Positions 44,162-53,306 of a stretch of 64,000 nucleotides of DNA are shown here, piece by piece. The notes under the pieces are model-generated. The model was not told where the DNA came from. It was given only the letters and a program-made list of their open reading frames with translations, and did no database searches. The position numbers and the translations under genes are program-made. The number at the start of each line of letters is the position of its first letter. Within the stretch, counting starts at the first letter, position 1. Source of the stretch: Sphingopyxis sp. H053 (GTDB lineage: Bacteria > Pseudomonadota > Alphaproteobacteria > Sphingomonadales > Sphingomonadaceae); contig NZ_LNRU01000013.1 of NCBI RefSeq assembly GCF_001468225.1, positions 62,001 to 126,000 of the forward strand, written 5' to 3'.

Positions 44162-44189
44162 TCGAGCGTCGCGGTTCAGCGACGCTCGA
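44162..44189. terminator. Hairpin between convergent SDR and efflux genes
   Basis: Perfect 11-base inverted repeat (TCGAGCGTCGC / GCGACGCTCGA) with a 6-base loop. It overlaps the last codons of the convergent outer-membrane efflux gene. No T-run follows on either side, so it may act as a bidirectional barrier rather than a typical intrinsic terminator. Confidence 0.45.
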
Positions 44190-45576
44190 CCAACCCGCCG
44201 CCCAGCGCGACATACAGCGTCACCAGATTGTCGACCTGCGCGCGCCTCAGCTCGATCAGCGCCTGTTCGGCGGCGAACAGATTGCGTTCGGCGTCGAGCA
44301 CCTCGAGGTAGGTCGACACGCCTTCGCGATACCGCTTGCGCGCGAGGTCGGCGATCCGCCGCTGCGCGAGCGTGCCGCGTTCCTGCGCCTCGACCTGGTC
44401 GGCCAGATAACGTCGCCCGGCGAGCGCGTCGGCAACTTCGCGGAATGCGCCCTGTACGGTGCGTTCATAGGTCGCGACGGCGATATTTTCGCGCGCCTCG
44501 GCGACGGTCAAATTGCCTTTGTTGCGCCCGAAATCGAAGATCGGCAGGCTGATCGACGGGCCAAAGCTCCAGCCGAACCCATCGTTACTGAACAGGTTGT
44601 CGAGCGAACCCGAGGCGAAGCCAAGGTTGCCGGTCAGCGAGATCGACGGGAAGAAGGCGGCGCGCGCGGCGCCGACATTGGCGCGCGCGGCGCGCAGCCG
44701 CTCTTCGGCGGCGACGACATCGGGCCGCGCGACGAGCAGGTCCGACGGCAGCCCCGCGGTCAGTGTCGGCGACTGGCTCTGCGCGACGAGCGGCAGCGGC
44801 GCGGGCAGGGGGCCGGTCACTGGTCCGCCGGTCAGCACGGCGAGGAAATTGTCGGCCTGCGCCTTGCCGAGCTTCAGGCTCGCAAGCTGCGTCTCGGCCT
44901 GCGTCAGCAGCGTTTCGGACTGGCGATAGTCGAGCGCCGAGGTCACCCCCGCGTCGAGGCGGCGCTTTGCGATCCGCAACCCTTCCTTGCGGCTCGTCAC
45001 CGTGGCTTCGGCGAGCTTGATCTGCTCCTCGGCACCGCGCGATGCGAAATAGGTCGAGGCAACGTCGCGCACCAGCGCGAGGCGGAAGGCGCGCTCGGCC
45101 GCCTCGGTCGCGAGATATTGGCTGCGCGCGGCTTCGGACAGATTCTTGACGCGCCCCCAGAAATCGAGCTCGAACGAGGTCACACCGACGCCGACCGAAT
45201 AGCGATTGGTCGTGTCGGTCCCCGGCCCCGTCAGCGACGGGCCGCGCGTGCGTGCAGCGTCGGCGCTCGCACCGATGGTCGGCAGGCGGTCGGCGTCCTG
45301 GATGCGGTACAGTCCGCGCGCTTCCTCGATCTGCGCGACCGCGACGGCGAGGTCGCGGTTGCGCAGGGTCGCCTGCGCGATCAGCACTTCGAGTTGCGGA
45401 TCGGCAAAGAAGTCCTGCCAGCTGACCTCGGTCGCCCGCTGCCCGAGCGTCACATCGCCCGCGAACTCGGCCGGATAGGCGGGTGCCGTGGGCAGCGCCG
45501 GGCGCTCGTGCTTGGGCGCCATATTGACGCATCCGGCGAGCGTCGTCGCTGCGAGCAGCGCGATCAGGTTACGCAT
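44176..45576 (-). CDS. Outer-membrane efflux lipoprotein (OprM/NodT family)
   Basis: TolC-like outer-membrane channel of 466 residues. Lipobox LAGC in the signal peptide. The two repeated OEP domains contain SWQDFFADPQLEVLIAQA, ARGLYRIQDADRLPTIGASA, ARPDVVAAEERLRAARANVG and YREGVSTYLEVLDAERNLF. ATG 45576 is chosen because GAGGA lies 8 bases before it and it yields a compact lipoprotein signal; ATG 45591 is an alternative. It overlaps the RND pump gene by 8 bases and forms with it and the adaptor gene a three-gene efflux operon (48740-49894, 45569-48733, this gene). Confidence 0.93.
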   Translation of the reverse strand: MRNLIALLAATTLAGCVNMAPKHERPALPTAPAYPAEFAGDVTLGQRATEVSWQDFFADPQLEVLIAQATLRNRDLAVAVAQIEEARGLYRIQDADRLPTIGASADAARTRGPSLTGPGTDTTNRYSVGVGVTSFELDFWGRVKNLSEAARSQYLATEAAERAFRLALVRDVASTYFASRGAEEQIKLAEATVTSRKEGLRIAKRRLDAGVTSALDYRQSETLLTQAETQLASLKLGKAQADNFLAVLTGGPVTGPLPAPLPLVAQSQSPTLTAGLPSDLLVARPDVVAAEERLRAARANVGAARAAFFPSISLTGNLGFASGSLDNLFSNDGFGWSFGPSISLPIFDFGRNKGNLTVAEARENIAVATYERTVQGAFREVADALAGRRYLADQVEAQERGTLAQRRIADLARKRYREGVSTYLEVLDAERNLFAAEQALIELRRAQVDNLVTLYVALGGGLVERR

Positions 45577-48500
45577 GACCGGGTTCCTCATGATGTCCTT
45601 TTTCGGCGGGTGCGGGCGGCCGCTTGCGGCTGATCCACTTGCGCACCGAGAGATAGAAAAGCGGGATGAAGAAGATGCCGAGCAAGGTCGCCGCGATCAT
45701 CCCGCCCATCACGCCCGACCCGACCGCGATGCGGCTGGCGGCACCGGCTCCGCTCGCGATGACGAGCGGCACCATGCCCAGGATGAAGGCGAGGCTAGTC
45801 ATGATGATCGGCCGCAGGCGCAGCTTGACCGCTTCCATCACCGCGTCGAGCGTCGATTTGCCCTCGGCCTCCTGCTCGATCGCGAACTCGACGATCAGGA
45901 TCGCATTCTTCGCCGCGAGCCCGATGATCGTGATCAGGCCGACGTTGAAGTAAATGTCGGCCGACAGCCCGCGCAGCATCGAGAAGAGCACCGCGCCGAG
46001 CACGCCGAGCGGCACGACCAGCAGCACCGCGACGGGCACCGACCAGCTTTCGTAAAGCGCCGCGAGCAGCAGGAAGACGACGACGAGCGACAGGCCGAGC
46101 AGCATGCCGATCTGGCCCGCCGACTGCTTCTCTTCATAGGAAATGCCGGTCCATTCGAAGGAGAAGCCGGCGGGCAGCGTCTGCGCCAGCCGCTCCATCT
46201 CGGCCATCGCCTCGCCGGTCGACTGGCCGGGCGCGGGCTCGCCCGAAATCGTCATTGCGGGATAGCCGTTATAACGCTGGAGCTGCGGGGCTTCGGCCGA
46301 CCATTCGGCGGTGCTGAACGATCCGAAAGGCACCATGTCGCCGTTCGCGCTGCGCACGCGCAGATCGAGGACGTCCTGCGGGGTCATGCGGCTCGCGGCA
46401 TCGGCCTGGAGCAGCACGCGCAGCACGCGGCCTTCGCGGGTGAAGTCGTTGGCGTAGGCGCTGCCGAAGCTGATCGCGAGCGTCGCGTTGACGTCGCCGA
46501 TCGACAGGCCGAGCGCGCGTGCCTGAATGCGGTCGATGTCGACCTTCAGCACGGGCGCGTCCTCCTGACCCTCGGGGCGGACGTTGGCGAGCAGCTTGCT
46601 CTGCATCGCGCCGCCGAGCATCTGGTTGCGCGCGGCGATCAGCGCGTCACGCCCGTTGCCGCCGCGGTCCTGCAGCTTGAAGGTGAAGCCGCTCGACGTA
46701 CCGAGTTCGGGGATCGACGGCGGGCTCAGCGAGAAGGCAAAGGCTTCCTTGATGTTCGCGTAGGTGCCCATCGCCTTGCCCGCGATCGCGTCGGCGCTGT
46801 CGCCGTCGCCCTTGCGTTCTTCCCAAGGCTTCAGCGGCGTGAACATGATCGCGTTCGCCTGTCCCTGCCCAAAGAAGCTGAAGCCGTTCACCGTCACGAC
46901 ATTGGCGACCTGCGGCTGCTCGGCGAAAAAAGCCTTCACCTGCTTCGTCGCCTCGTTGGTGCGCTGCGTCGTCGCGCCCGGGGGCGCCTGGATCACGGTC
47001 ACCAGATAGCCCTGGTCTTCCTGCGGCAGGAACGATCCCGGCAGGCGCGTGAAGAGCAATGCGGTGATCGCCACCATCAGGGCGAACACGCCGAGCCAGC
47101 GCAGCGGCGTCGCCAGCATCTTGCCGACGCCGCCCTGATAGCGGTCGGTCGTGCGCCCGAACCATTCGTTAAAACGGCCAAAAAAGCGGTCGAAGAATGC
47201 GCCGATGCGGCCCTTGCGCTCGGTCTTGTCATGCGGCTTCAGCAGCGTCGCGCACAGCGCAGGCGTCAGCGTCAGCGCGAGGAGCGCCGAGAAGGCGATC
47301 GAGATCGCGAGCGTCATCGAGAATTGGCGATAAATGCCGCCGGTCGACCCGGGGAAGAACGCCATCGGGATGAATACCGCGATCAGCACGAGCGTGATGC
47401 CGACGATCGCCGAGGTGATCTGGCTCATCGCCTTCACCGTCGCGTCATAGGGTGACAGATGCTCCTCGTTCATGATGCGCTCGACATTCTCGATCACGAC
47501 GATCGCGTCATCGACGAGGATGCCGATCGCGAGCACCATGCCGAACAGGGTCAGCACGTTGATCGAGAAACCGAACATCCAGAGGCCGAGGCATGCGCCC
47601 GCGAGCGCGATCGGAACGACGACGGTGGGGATGACGGTCGCGCGCCAGTTCTGGAGGAACAGGAACATGACGAGGAAGACGAGCAGCATCGCTTCGCCCA
47701 GCGTCTTCACCACCTCTTCGATCGACAGGCTGATGAAGGGTGTCGTGTCGTAGGGGATCGACCAGGTGATGTCAGGCGGGAAGCCCTTCGACAGCTCGGC
47801 CATCCGGTCGCGAATGCCCTGGGCGGTCGACAGTGCGTTGGCGCCGGGGGTCAGCTGGACCGCGAGGCCCGCCATCGGCTTGCCGTTGAGTTCGGACGAA
47901 AAGAGATAGCTCGCCGCGCCCAGTTCGACGCGGCCGACATCGCCGAGCGTGACCGCTGACCCGTCGGGGTTCGCGCGCAGGATGATGCTTTCGAACTGTT
48001 CGGGCTTGGTAAAGCGGCCCTGCGTCGTGATCACGGCGTTGAGCTGCGCGCCCTTGGCGATCGGCTGGTCGCCGAGCTGGCCGCCCGGGGTCTGGCTGTT
48101 CTGCTCCTGCACCGCGCCCAGCGCTTCGGCGGCGGAGAGATTATACGACGCGAGCTTTTGCGGGTCGAGCCAGATGCGCATCGCATATTCGGGCGCAAAA
48201 GCTTGGACGTTGCCGACGCCGTTCACACGCCGCAGCTCGTCGAGCACACGCGTGTTGGCGAAGTTGTTGACCTCCATCGGGTCGGTGTTGCCGCTCTTCG
48301 ACGTGATCGCGACGATCAGCAGGAAGCCCGAATTGGCCTCGGTGACCGAAATGCCCTGACGGCGCACATCCTCGGGCAGGCGCTGCTCGACGCGGCGCAG
48401 GCGGTTCTGTACTTCCATCTGCGCATTGTCGATGTCGGTCCCCGCCTCGAAAGTCAGGTTAATCGACGCTGTGCCGTTCGATTCGCTGGTCGAGACCATG

Positions 48501-48733
48501 TAGAGGAAGCCCTCGACCCCGTTGAGTTCCTGCTCGATGACCTGCGTGACATTCTGTTCGAGCGTTTTGGCGTCGGCACCCGGATAGGTGACGCCGATGG
48601 TCAGCGATGGCGGCGCCACCGACGGATATTGCTCCACGGGAAGCCCGCGCAGCGCGATGATGCCCGACAACAGGATGCCGATGGCGATGACCCAGGAAAA
48701 GATGGGCCGGTCGATGAAGAAGCGGGGTGTCAT
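45569..48733 (-). CDS. RND multidrug efflux pump, HAE1 (AcrB/MexB) type
   Basis: Proton-driven inner-membrane pump of 1054 residues, full length for the HAE1 class. Helix 4 carries the proton-relay aspartates in LAIGILVDDAIVVIEN. Other hallmarks are the N-terminal FFIDRPIFSWVIAIGILLSG, RLPGSFLPQEDQGYL at the second periplasmic half, and GLITIIGLAAKNAILIVEFA. It exports hydrophobic drugs, detergents or toxic metabolites to the OprM partner through the adaptor. The stop overlaps the OprM start, and it begins 6 bases after the adaptor gene. The cognate TetR is divergent at 50006. Confidence 0.96.
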   Translation of the reverse strand: MTPRFFIDRPIFSWVIAIGILLSGIIALRGLPVEQYPSVAPPSLTIGVTYPGADAKTLEQNVTQVIEQELNGVEGFLYMVSTSESNGTASINLTFEAGTDIDNAQMEVQNRLRRVEQRLPEDVRRQGISVTEANSGFLLIVAITSKSGNTDPMEVNNFANTRVLDELRRVNGVGNVQAFAPEYAMRIWLDPQKLASYNLSAAEALGAVQEQNSQTPGGQLGDQPIAKGAQLNAVITTQGRFTKPEQFESIILRANPDGSAVTLGDVGRVELGAASYLFSSELNGKPMAGLAVQLTPGANALSTAQGIRDRMAELSKGFPPDITWSIPYDTTPFISLSIEEVVKTLGEAMLLVFLVMFLFLQNWRATVIPTVVVPIALAGACLGLWMFGFSINVLTLFGMVLAIGILVDDAIVVIENVERIMNEEHLSPYDATVKAMSQITSAIVGITLVLIAVFIPMAFFPGSTGGIYRQFSMTLAISIAFSALLALTLTPALCATLLKPHDKTERKGRIGAFFDRFFGRFNEWFGRTTDRYQGGVGKMLATPLRWLGVFALMVAITALLFTRLPGSFLPQEDQGYLVTVIQAPPGATTQRTNEATKQVKAFFAEQPQVANVVTVNGFSFFGQGQANAIMFTPLKPWEERKGDGDSADAIAGKAMGTYANIKEAFAFSLSPPSIPELGTSSGFTFKLQDRGGNGRDALIAARNQMLGGAMQSKLLANVRPEGQEDAPVLKVDIDRIQARALGLSIGDVNATLAISFGSAYANDFTREGRVLRVLLQADAASRMTPQDVLDLRVRSANGDMVPFGSFSTAEWSAEAPQLQRYNGYPAMTISGEPAPGQSTGEAMAEMERLAQTLPAGFSFEWTGISYEEKQSAGQIGMLLGLSLVVVFLLLAALYESWSVPVAVLLVVPLGVLGAVLFSMLRGLSADIYFNVGLITIIGLAAKNAILIVEFAIEQEAEGKSTLDAVMEAVKLRLRPIIMTSLAFILGMVPLVIASGAGAASRIAVGSGVMGGMIAATLLGIFFIPLFYLSVRKWISRKRPPAPAEKGHHEEPGHA

Positions 48734-48739
48734 GTCAGG

Positions 48740-49894
48740 TCAGCGCTTCGCCGCGGGGGTCGAGGCCGTTCCCTTCGGCTGCGCAACGCGCACCGGCTGC
48801 CCCGGCTGCACCTTTTGCAGTCCGTCGACGATCACCCGGTCGCCGGGTTTCAGCCCGTCGAGGATCGCCCACTGGCCCGCGACCATCGTGCCGAGCTTCA
48901 CCGGGCGCGGGGTCGCGATATTCTTGGCATCGAGCACCATCACGCTGGCATTGTCGGCCGCCAGCTTGACCGCGCGCTGGGGGATCAGCACGCCGTCGGC
49001 GCGGTTGCCCGCAAAGATGCGCGCACGCACGAACTGGCCGGGCAGCAGCGCCGCATTCGGGTTCGGGAATTCGGCGCGCAGCGCGGCGGTGCCCGTCGCC
49101 TCGTCGATCGACAGGTCGAGGAAGTCGAGATGGCCGACGACCGGAAAGGCGGTGCCATCCTCGAGGATCAGCTGGACTTCGACGCGCTCGAGTTGCGGCG
49201 CGCTCACCTTGCCCGAGCCCATCTCGCGGCGCGTCGCGAGCAGGTCCGAACTCGACTGCCCGAAATTGACATAGACGCGGTCGATCTGTTCGATCGTCGT
49301 CAGCAGCGTGCCCGAGGCCGCGCTGACGAGCGCGCCCTCGGTGACTTCGGCGCGGCGCGCGCGTCCCGAAATCGGCGCCGCGACCGACGCATAGCCAAGG
49401 TTCAGGCGCGCCGATTCCAGATTGGCCTGCGCCTGCTGCACATCGGCCTCGGCGGTGCGCTGCGCGGCGACCGCGGCGTCATATTCCTGCTTGCCGATTG
49501 CCTGGTCGGCGAGCAGCGGCTGATAGCGGCCGACCACCTGCCGCGCGTTCGCCGCCGTGGCCTGCGCGCGGGCAAGCTGGGCGCGCGCCGCATTGGAGGT
49601 CGCGATCAATTCGCGCGGGTCGATCCGGAACAGCGGGGTCCCGGCACGGACATAGCTGCCTTCGTTGAACAGGCGACGCTCGACGATGCCATTGACGCGC
49701 GCGCGCACTTCGGAGGTGCGATACGCCTGGACGCGACCGGGCAACTCGATGACGTTCGGCACCGCTTGGGTGCTGACCGTCACGATATTGACTTCGGGCG
49801 GCGGCGGTGCCGGCGGCGCTTCGGACGAGCAGGAGGCCAGCAAAAGCGCCAGCGCAGCGCCGGCGGCGCTTGCAAGAGGACGTACGCGACTCAT
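48740..49894 (-). CDS. RND periplasmic adaptor lipoprotein (MexA/AcrA type)
   Basis: Membrane-fusion protein of 384 residues. Lipobox LASC in the signal peptide. The sequence then shows the first lipoyl half (ELPGRVQAYRTSEVRARVNG), a long alpha-hairpin with heptad-like Ala-rich repeats (residues ~95-160), the second lipoyl half (LGYASVAAPISGRARRAEV) and the beta-barrel (LRAEFPNPNAALLPGQFVR). It bridges the inner-membrane pump and outer-membrane channel. ATG 49894 (MSRVRPLAS) is preferred; an upstream start at 49963 would cut into the palindromic operator. First gene of the efflux operon. Confidence 0.94.
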   Translation of the reverse strand: MSRVRPLASAAGAALALLLASCSSEAPPAPPPPEVNIVTVSTQAVPNVIELPGRVQAYRTSEVRARVNGIVERRLFNEGSYVRAGTPLFRIDPRELIATSNAARAQLARAQATAANARQVVGRYQPLLADQAIGKQEYDAAVAAQRTAEADVQQAQANLESARLNLGYASVAAPISGRARRAEVTEGALVSAASGTLLTTIEQIDRVYVNFGQSSSDLLATRREMGSGKVSAPQLERVEVQLILEDGTAFPVVGHLDFLDLSIDEATGTAALRAEFPNPNAALLPGQFVRARIFAGNRADGVLIPQRAVKLAADNASVMVLDAKNIATPRPVKLGTMVAGQWAILDGLKPGDRVIVDGLQKVQPGQPVRVAQPKGTASTPAAKR

Positions 49895-49945
49895 ATGGAC
49901 CCCTGAAAAAATCGCAGTTGTGCGGGATTTGTTTATACGCGAAAG

Positions 49946-49990
49946 CTTGCGTTGAAGCGCCATGTAATTTAAATTACAAAAAAACGCAAG
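49946..49990. promoter_or_regulatory. Operator region of the efflux TetR
   Basis: A perfect 16-base palindrome TGTAATTTAAATTACA (49963-49978) lies between the divergent adaptor (start 49894) and TetR (start 50006) genes. A wider inverted pair, CTTGCGTT (49946-49953) and AACGCAAG (49983-49990), encloses it. This AT-rich dyad stands out from the surrounding GC-rich DNA and is the obvious site for autoregulation and control of the pump operon. Confidence 0.65.
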
Positions 49991-50005
49991 GGAGGGGGAT
50001 AAAAA

Positions 50006-50641
50006 ATGAGCATGTCGGAATCGGCCTTATGTCAAATGGATAGGCTATCACCACGCGAACGGCGGCAGGGCGCGATCCTCGATGCCGCCGAGGCGTTGTT
50101 CCTCGAACAGGGGTATGAGCGCACGAGCCTCGCCGAAATCGTCAAGCGCTCGGGCGGCTCGCTCGCGACGCTCTATGAATTGTTCGGCAACAAGCAGGGG
50201 CTGCTTCGCGCGATCGCGACGCGCTGGTGCGACGAGGCGATGCTGCGGTCGCTCGATGACGACGCGACCCGGGGACTGTCGACCGTCGAAATTCTGAAGA
50301 GCTACGCACACCGCCAAAGCGAGCTGATGGAATCGCCGCATGCCGTGGCCTTGATGCGCATGCTGATATCCGAGAGTTTGCGCGACCATGAATTCGCGAT
50401 GCAGATTTACCGCGACCTGCACGTGCCCGCGCTCGAGGAACTGATCGAGCTGTTCGCGGAATGGGCGGCGACCGGCAAGGCCGACATCGACCGTCCGGAG
50501 GCGGCCGCGCGGCTGTTTTTCGATATCGTCGTCGGCGATTCGATGCTCAGCACGCTGATGGGGATCGAGGACGAATGGCTCGACCCGGAAGAAATCGACT
50601 GGCGGCTCCAGCCTTTCCTGACCCATTTCAACATCCGTTAG
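50006..50641 (+). CDS. TetR-family regulator of the RND efflux operon
   Basis: Repressor of 211 residues. Helix-turn-helix in residues ~18-65 (ILDAAEALFLEQGYERTSLA, EIVKRSGGSLATLYELFGNK) and a C-terminal ligand domain of the TetR_C type (WLDPEEIDWRLQPFLTHF at the end). The ATG follows AGGGAGGGGG at 49989-49998. Divergent transcription from the pump operon and the intervening perfect palindrome give an AcrR/MexR-like arrangement. The inducer is probably a pump substrate. Confidence 0.93.
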   Translation: MSMSESALCQMDRLSPRERRQGAILDAAEALFLEQGYERTSLAEIVKRSGGSLATLYELFGNKQGLLRAIATRWCDEAMLRSLDDDATRGLSTVEILKSYAHRQSELMESPHAVALMRMLISESLRDHEFAMQIYRDLHVPALEELIELFAEWAATGKADIDRPEAAARLFFDIVVGDSMLSTLMGIEDEWLDPEEIDWRLQPFLTHFNIR

Positions 50642-50715
50642 CGCGGCCCGCACCATGTTGACATGACTGTCAATAACTGAAAGCGTGCCGGCTCCTGTTT
50701 CGGGAGCATCGCGCA

Positions 50716-52047
50716 TTGGCCAGTACTGCCCTGCCTTCGGCCGCCCGCGCCGACGAAGCCCCGGCGTTGCGCCCGCGGACGGTTGCCGCCTACGCCGCGA
50801 CGGCAGGGCCGACGGTTATGCTGGGCTTGCCATTCAGCGTCTACCTGCCGCCATATATTGCCGAGGGCGGCGTGATTTCGGTGGCGCTCGTCGGGCTGCT
50901 CTTCTCGCTGACCACGATCTGGGACGGCGCCGTCGATCCGCTCATCGGTACGATGATCGATCGCGTGCGCACCGGGCTCGGCGCGCACCGGCGCTGGATG
51001 CTGCTCGCGATCGTGCCGCTGGCGCTGCTGCTGCTCGCATTGGTGACTGTCGGCGACCGGCTGCCCTTCGCGGCGCTCTTCCTGATGATGGTGCTCTTTT
51101 ATTCGAGCTACAGCATCTACGAGGTTGCGCAATTGTCGTGGGGGTCGGCACTGGTGCGCACGCCCGCCGACAGCGCGCTTCTTTATGGGATGCGCGACTG
51201 GTTCGCGAAGGTCGCGCTGATCCTCGCCTTTGCGGCCCCCGCGGCGGCACAGCTCCTGATCCCGGGGCTCAGCCTGCAGGGGCGGATCATGGCCTATGCC
51301 AGCCTTTTCCTGCTCCTGGCGCCGATCGCGCTCTTTGCGATCCGCCGCGTGCCGCTGCGTGCGGTCGTGGCCGAACCCGGGATCGGCTGGCGGCACGAGA
51401 TCCGCGCGTCCTTCTCCTTCCCGCCGCTGATGCTGCTGCTCGGCGTGCAGTTCCTCAACAGTTTCGCCTTCGGGTCGCTGACCTCGCTGTTCGTCTTCTT
51501 CGCCGCCGCGGTGCTCGATCTCGACGCGCAGAGCGCGGTGCTGCTCTTTGCCAGCTTCATCGGCGGGGCCTTCGCGTCGCCCGTGTGGACCTTTCTGGCG
51601 CGCCGCTTCGGCAAGCCGCCGATGATGATCGCGATGGGGCTCCTGATCTCCAGCCTGCTCGTTGCGACCTTGTTCCAGCAACCGCAGGGCCTCGCGCAGG
51701 CCGTCGGTTTCTCGCTGATGCTCGGGACGGGGTTCGTCGGATTGCTCTTCACTTACTCGATGCTCGCCGACCTGATCCCGCGGGATGCCGCCCGCTGCGG
51801 CCGCAACCGGTCGGCCTTTCTCTTCGCGCTGTTGAACCTGATGCAGAAATTCGGCGTCGCCGCCGCGATCGCGGTCAGCTACCTTCTGCTCGACCTGGTC
51901 GGCTTCGATCCGCAGAACGGCGAGGCCGCCGCTCGCGAACTGCACTTGCTGTTCGCACTCCAGCCGACACTCAGCTGGATTGTCATGGCGGGGCTGCTGC
52001 TCTGGATGCAGCGCGCGCTGTCCCGCCCTGGGGTCAGGACCCGCTAA
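50716..52047 (+). CDS. MFS transporter, GPH (sugar:cation) type
   Basis: Carrier of 443 residues with 12 hydrophobic helices, resembling the glycoside-pentoside-hexuronide family (MelB-like): DGAVDPLIGTMIDRVRTGLG between helices 2 and 3, AHRRWMLLAIVPLALLLLA and YEVAQLSWGSALV. No ATG lies near the start; TTG 50716 with CGGGAG upstream is taken. The last five residues (GVRTR) and the stop codon lie inside the left arm of a MITE-like element, so the original C-terminus has been replaced. It follows the efflux TetR by 74 bases and may be co-transcribed. The substrate is unknown. Confidence 0.85.
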   Translation: MASTALPSAARADEAPALRPRTVAAYAATAGPTVMLGLPFSVYLPPYIAEGGVISVALVGLLFSLTTIWDGAVDPLIGTMIDRVRTGLGAHRRWMLLAIVPLALLLLALVTVGDRLPFAALFLMMVLFYSSYSIYEVAQLSWGSALVRTPADSALLYGMRDWFAKVALILAFAAPAAAQLLIPGLSLQGRIMAYASLFLLLAPIALFAIRRVPLRAVVAEPGIGWRHEIRASFSFPPLMLLLGVQFLNSFAFGSLTSLFVFFAAAVLDLDAQSAVLLFASFIGGAFASPVWTFLARRFGKPPMMIAMGLLISSLLVATLFQQPQGLAQAVGFSLMLGTGFVGLLFTYSMLADLIPRDAARCGRNRSAFLFALLNLMQKFGVAAAIAVSYLLLDLVGFDPQNGEAAARELHLLFALQPTLSWIVMAGLLLWMQRALSRPGVRTR

Positions 52048-52295
52048 TTGCGCGGTCGAGGCGTCGAAATGGCGAAGATATCGTCTTCGCGTGGCCGCCG
52101 CGGATGGTGGTTCCATCTGCAAGGCCGCGCGGAGGCGATATCGAAGCCATTTCGGCGTCCCTTCGGGATTTGACCGATTTTGTCCATGACCGCGTCAGCG
52201 CGCCTTGGAATATATTCATATGCCTGCGCCTCGCTTCCTTGCCCTGAACAAAATCGCCGCAAACCTCGACCGCGCAATTAGCGGGTCCTGACCCC
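52030..52295. mobile_element. MITE-like element with 32-bp perfect terminal inverted repeats
   Basis: The arms at 52030-52061 and 52264-52295 are exact reverse complements over 32 bases; each begins with GGGGTCAGGACCC, itself a small hairpin. A second, inner dyad occurs (52065-52083 and 52136-52154, CGAAATGGC...GATATCG). The ~200-base interior has no credible gene. No target duplication was recognised. The structure is that of a non-autonomous miniature transposon or REP-like mobile unit. It overlaps the end of the GPH carrier gene. Together with the unremarkable stretch 52296-52483 it fills the gap before secE; no tRNA was seen there. Confidence 0.7.
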
Positions 52296-52483
52296 GCACT
52301 TGCAATCGCCGCAGCGCGCAAGTAAAGGCCGCTTTCATTCGGACAGATGCGCCGTTTTCCTTCCGCCTTTCGCCGACACGCTCGGGGAGGGTGGGCGGAC
52401 TATTGCCCCAAGCGCGCTTGACGCGTGGGGGGCGGCAACCCATCTGGCCCGGATCATTGACGTAAAAAGACAGGACGATCGAC

Positions 52484-52681
52484 ATGGCGAAGACCAGCCC
52501 GGCTGAGTTCATCAATCAGGTACGCGCCGAAGCCCGCAAGATCGTGTGGCCCACCAGCCGCGAAACGGTACAGACGACGATCATGGTGCTGATCATGACG
52601 ACGATCCTTTCGCTGTTCTTTTTCGGCGTCGACACGGTTTTCAACGCGATCGTCAGCTGGCTGACGTCGCTCGCGCGCTAA
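52484..52681 (+). CDS. secE: Preprotein translocase subunit SecE
   Basis: Single-spanning SecE of 65 residues, the short form usual outside the enterics. The cytoplasmic amphipathic segment EFINQVRAEARKIVWPTSRE and the helix TIMVLIMTTILSLFFFGVDT are conserved. It clamps the SecY channel in the inner membrane. AGGA precedes the ATG with good spacing. Followed by nusG after 34 bases, the standard gene order. Confidence 0.97.
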   Translation: MAKTSPAEFINQVRAEARKIVWPTSRETVQTTIMVLIMTTILSLFFFGVDTVFNAIVSWLTSLAR

Positions 52682-52715
52682 CGCCCGCGGTTACAGGGAC
52701 AGGATACGGATACAC

Positions 52716-53252
52716 ATGGCGCGCTGGTACATCATTCACGCCTATTCGGGTTTCGAGAACAAGGTTCGCGATTCGGTGCTTTCCGAAGCCGAACGCATGG
52801 GCCTGACCGATTTCGTCGAAGCGGTCGAAGTGCCGGTCGAAACCGTCACCGAGGTGAAGCGCGGCAAGAAGGTTCAGGCCGAGCGTAAATTCTTCCCGGG
52901 CTACGTCCTCGCCAAGCTGACGATGACCGACGATGTCTATCACCTCGTCAAGAACACGCCGAAGGTCACGGGCTTCCTCGGTTCGATGGGCAAGCCGCAG
53001 GCGATCAGCGAAGCCGAAGCCGCGCGCATCCTGAACAGCAAGGAAGAAGCCGCGGCCCGTCCGAAGCAGGAAATCCGCGTCGATTACGAAATCGGCGATC
53101 AGGTCAAGGTGCTCGACGGTCCCTTCGCCAGCTTCAACGGGCTGGTCGAGGAACTCGATTTCGAAAAGGCACGCGTCAAGGTGTCGGTGTCGATCTTCGG
53201 TCGCGCCACCCCGGTCGAACTCGACTTCGAACAGGTCGAACGCTTCAAATAA
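52716..53252 (+). CDS. nusG: Transcription elongation factor NusG
   Basis: NusG of 178 residues: the NGN domain (ARWYIIHAYSGFENKVRDSV, RKFFPGYVLAKL, GFLGSMGKPQ) is followed by a KOW domain (VDYEIGDQVKVLDGPFASFN, ARVKVSVSIFGRATPVELDF). It binds RNA polymerase, promotes processive elongation and couples transcription to translation and Rho. Normal length. Followed by a hairpin and then the inserted acyl-CoA thioesterase gene instead of rplK. Confidence 0.97.
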   Translation: MARWYIIHAYSGFENKVRDSVLSEAERMGLTDFVEAVEVPVETVTEVKRGKKVQAERKFFPGYVLAKLTMTDDVYHLVKNTPKVTGFLGSMGKPQAISEAEAARILNSKEEAAARPKQEIRVDYEIGDQVKVLDGPFASFNGLVEELDFEKARVKVSVSIFGRATPVELDFEQVERFK

Positions 53253-53259
53253 TATCGCG

Positions 53260-53277
53260 GCGCCCCTTTCGGGGCGC
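53260..53277 (+). terminator. Hairpin after nusG
   Basis: GCGCCCC-TTTC-GGGGCGC, a perfect 7-base stem with a 4-base loop, begins 8 bases after the nusG stop. There is no T-run, so termination would be partial at best. It marks the junction between the sec/nus pair and the inserted tesB-like gene. Confidence 0.45.
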
Positions 53278-53306
53278 GCGCGGAATCCAGCGAACGGAAC
53301 AAGCGC

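Noticed and set aside
52296..52483. A tRNA gene before secE, as in many bacteria
   Set aside because: No cloverleaf, anticodon arm or T-loop sequence could be recognised in this interval.
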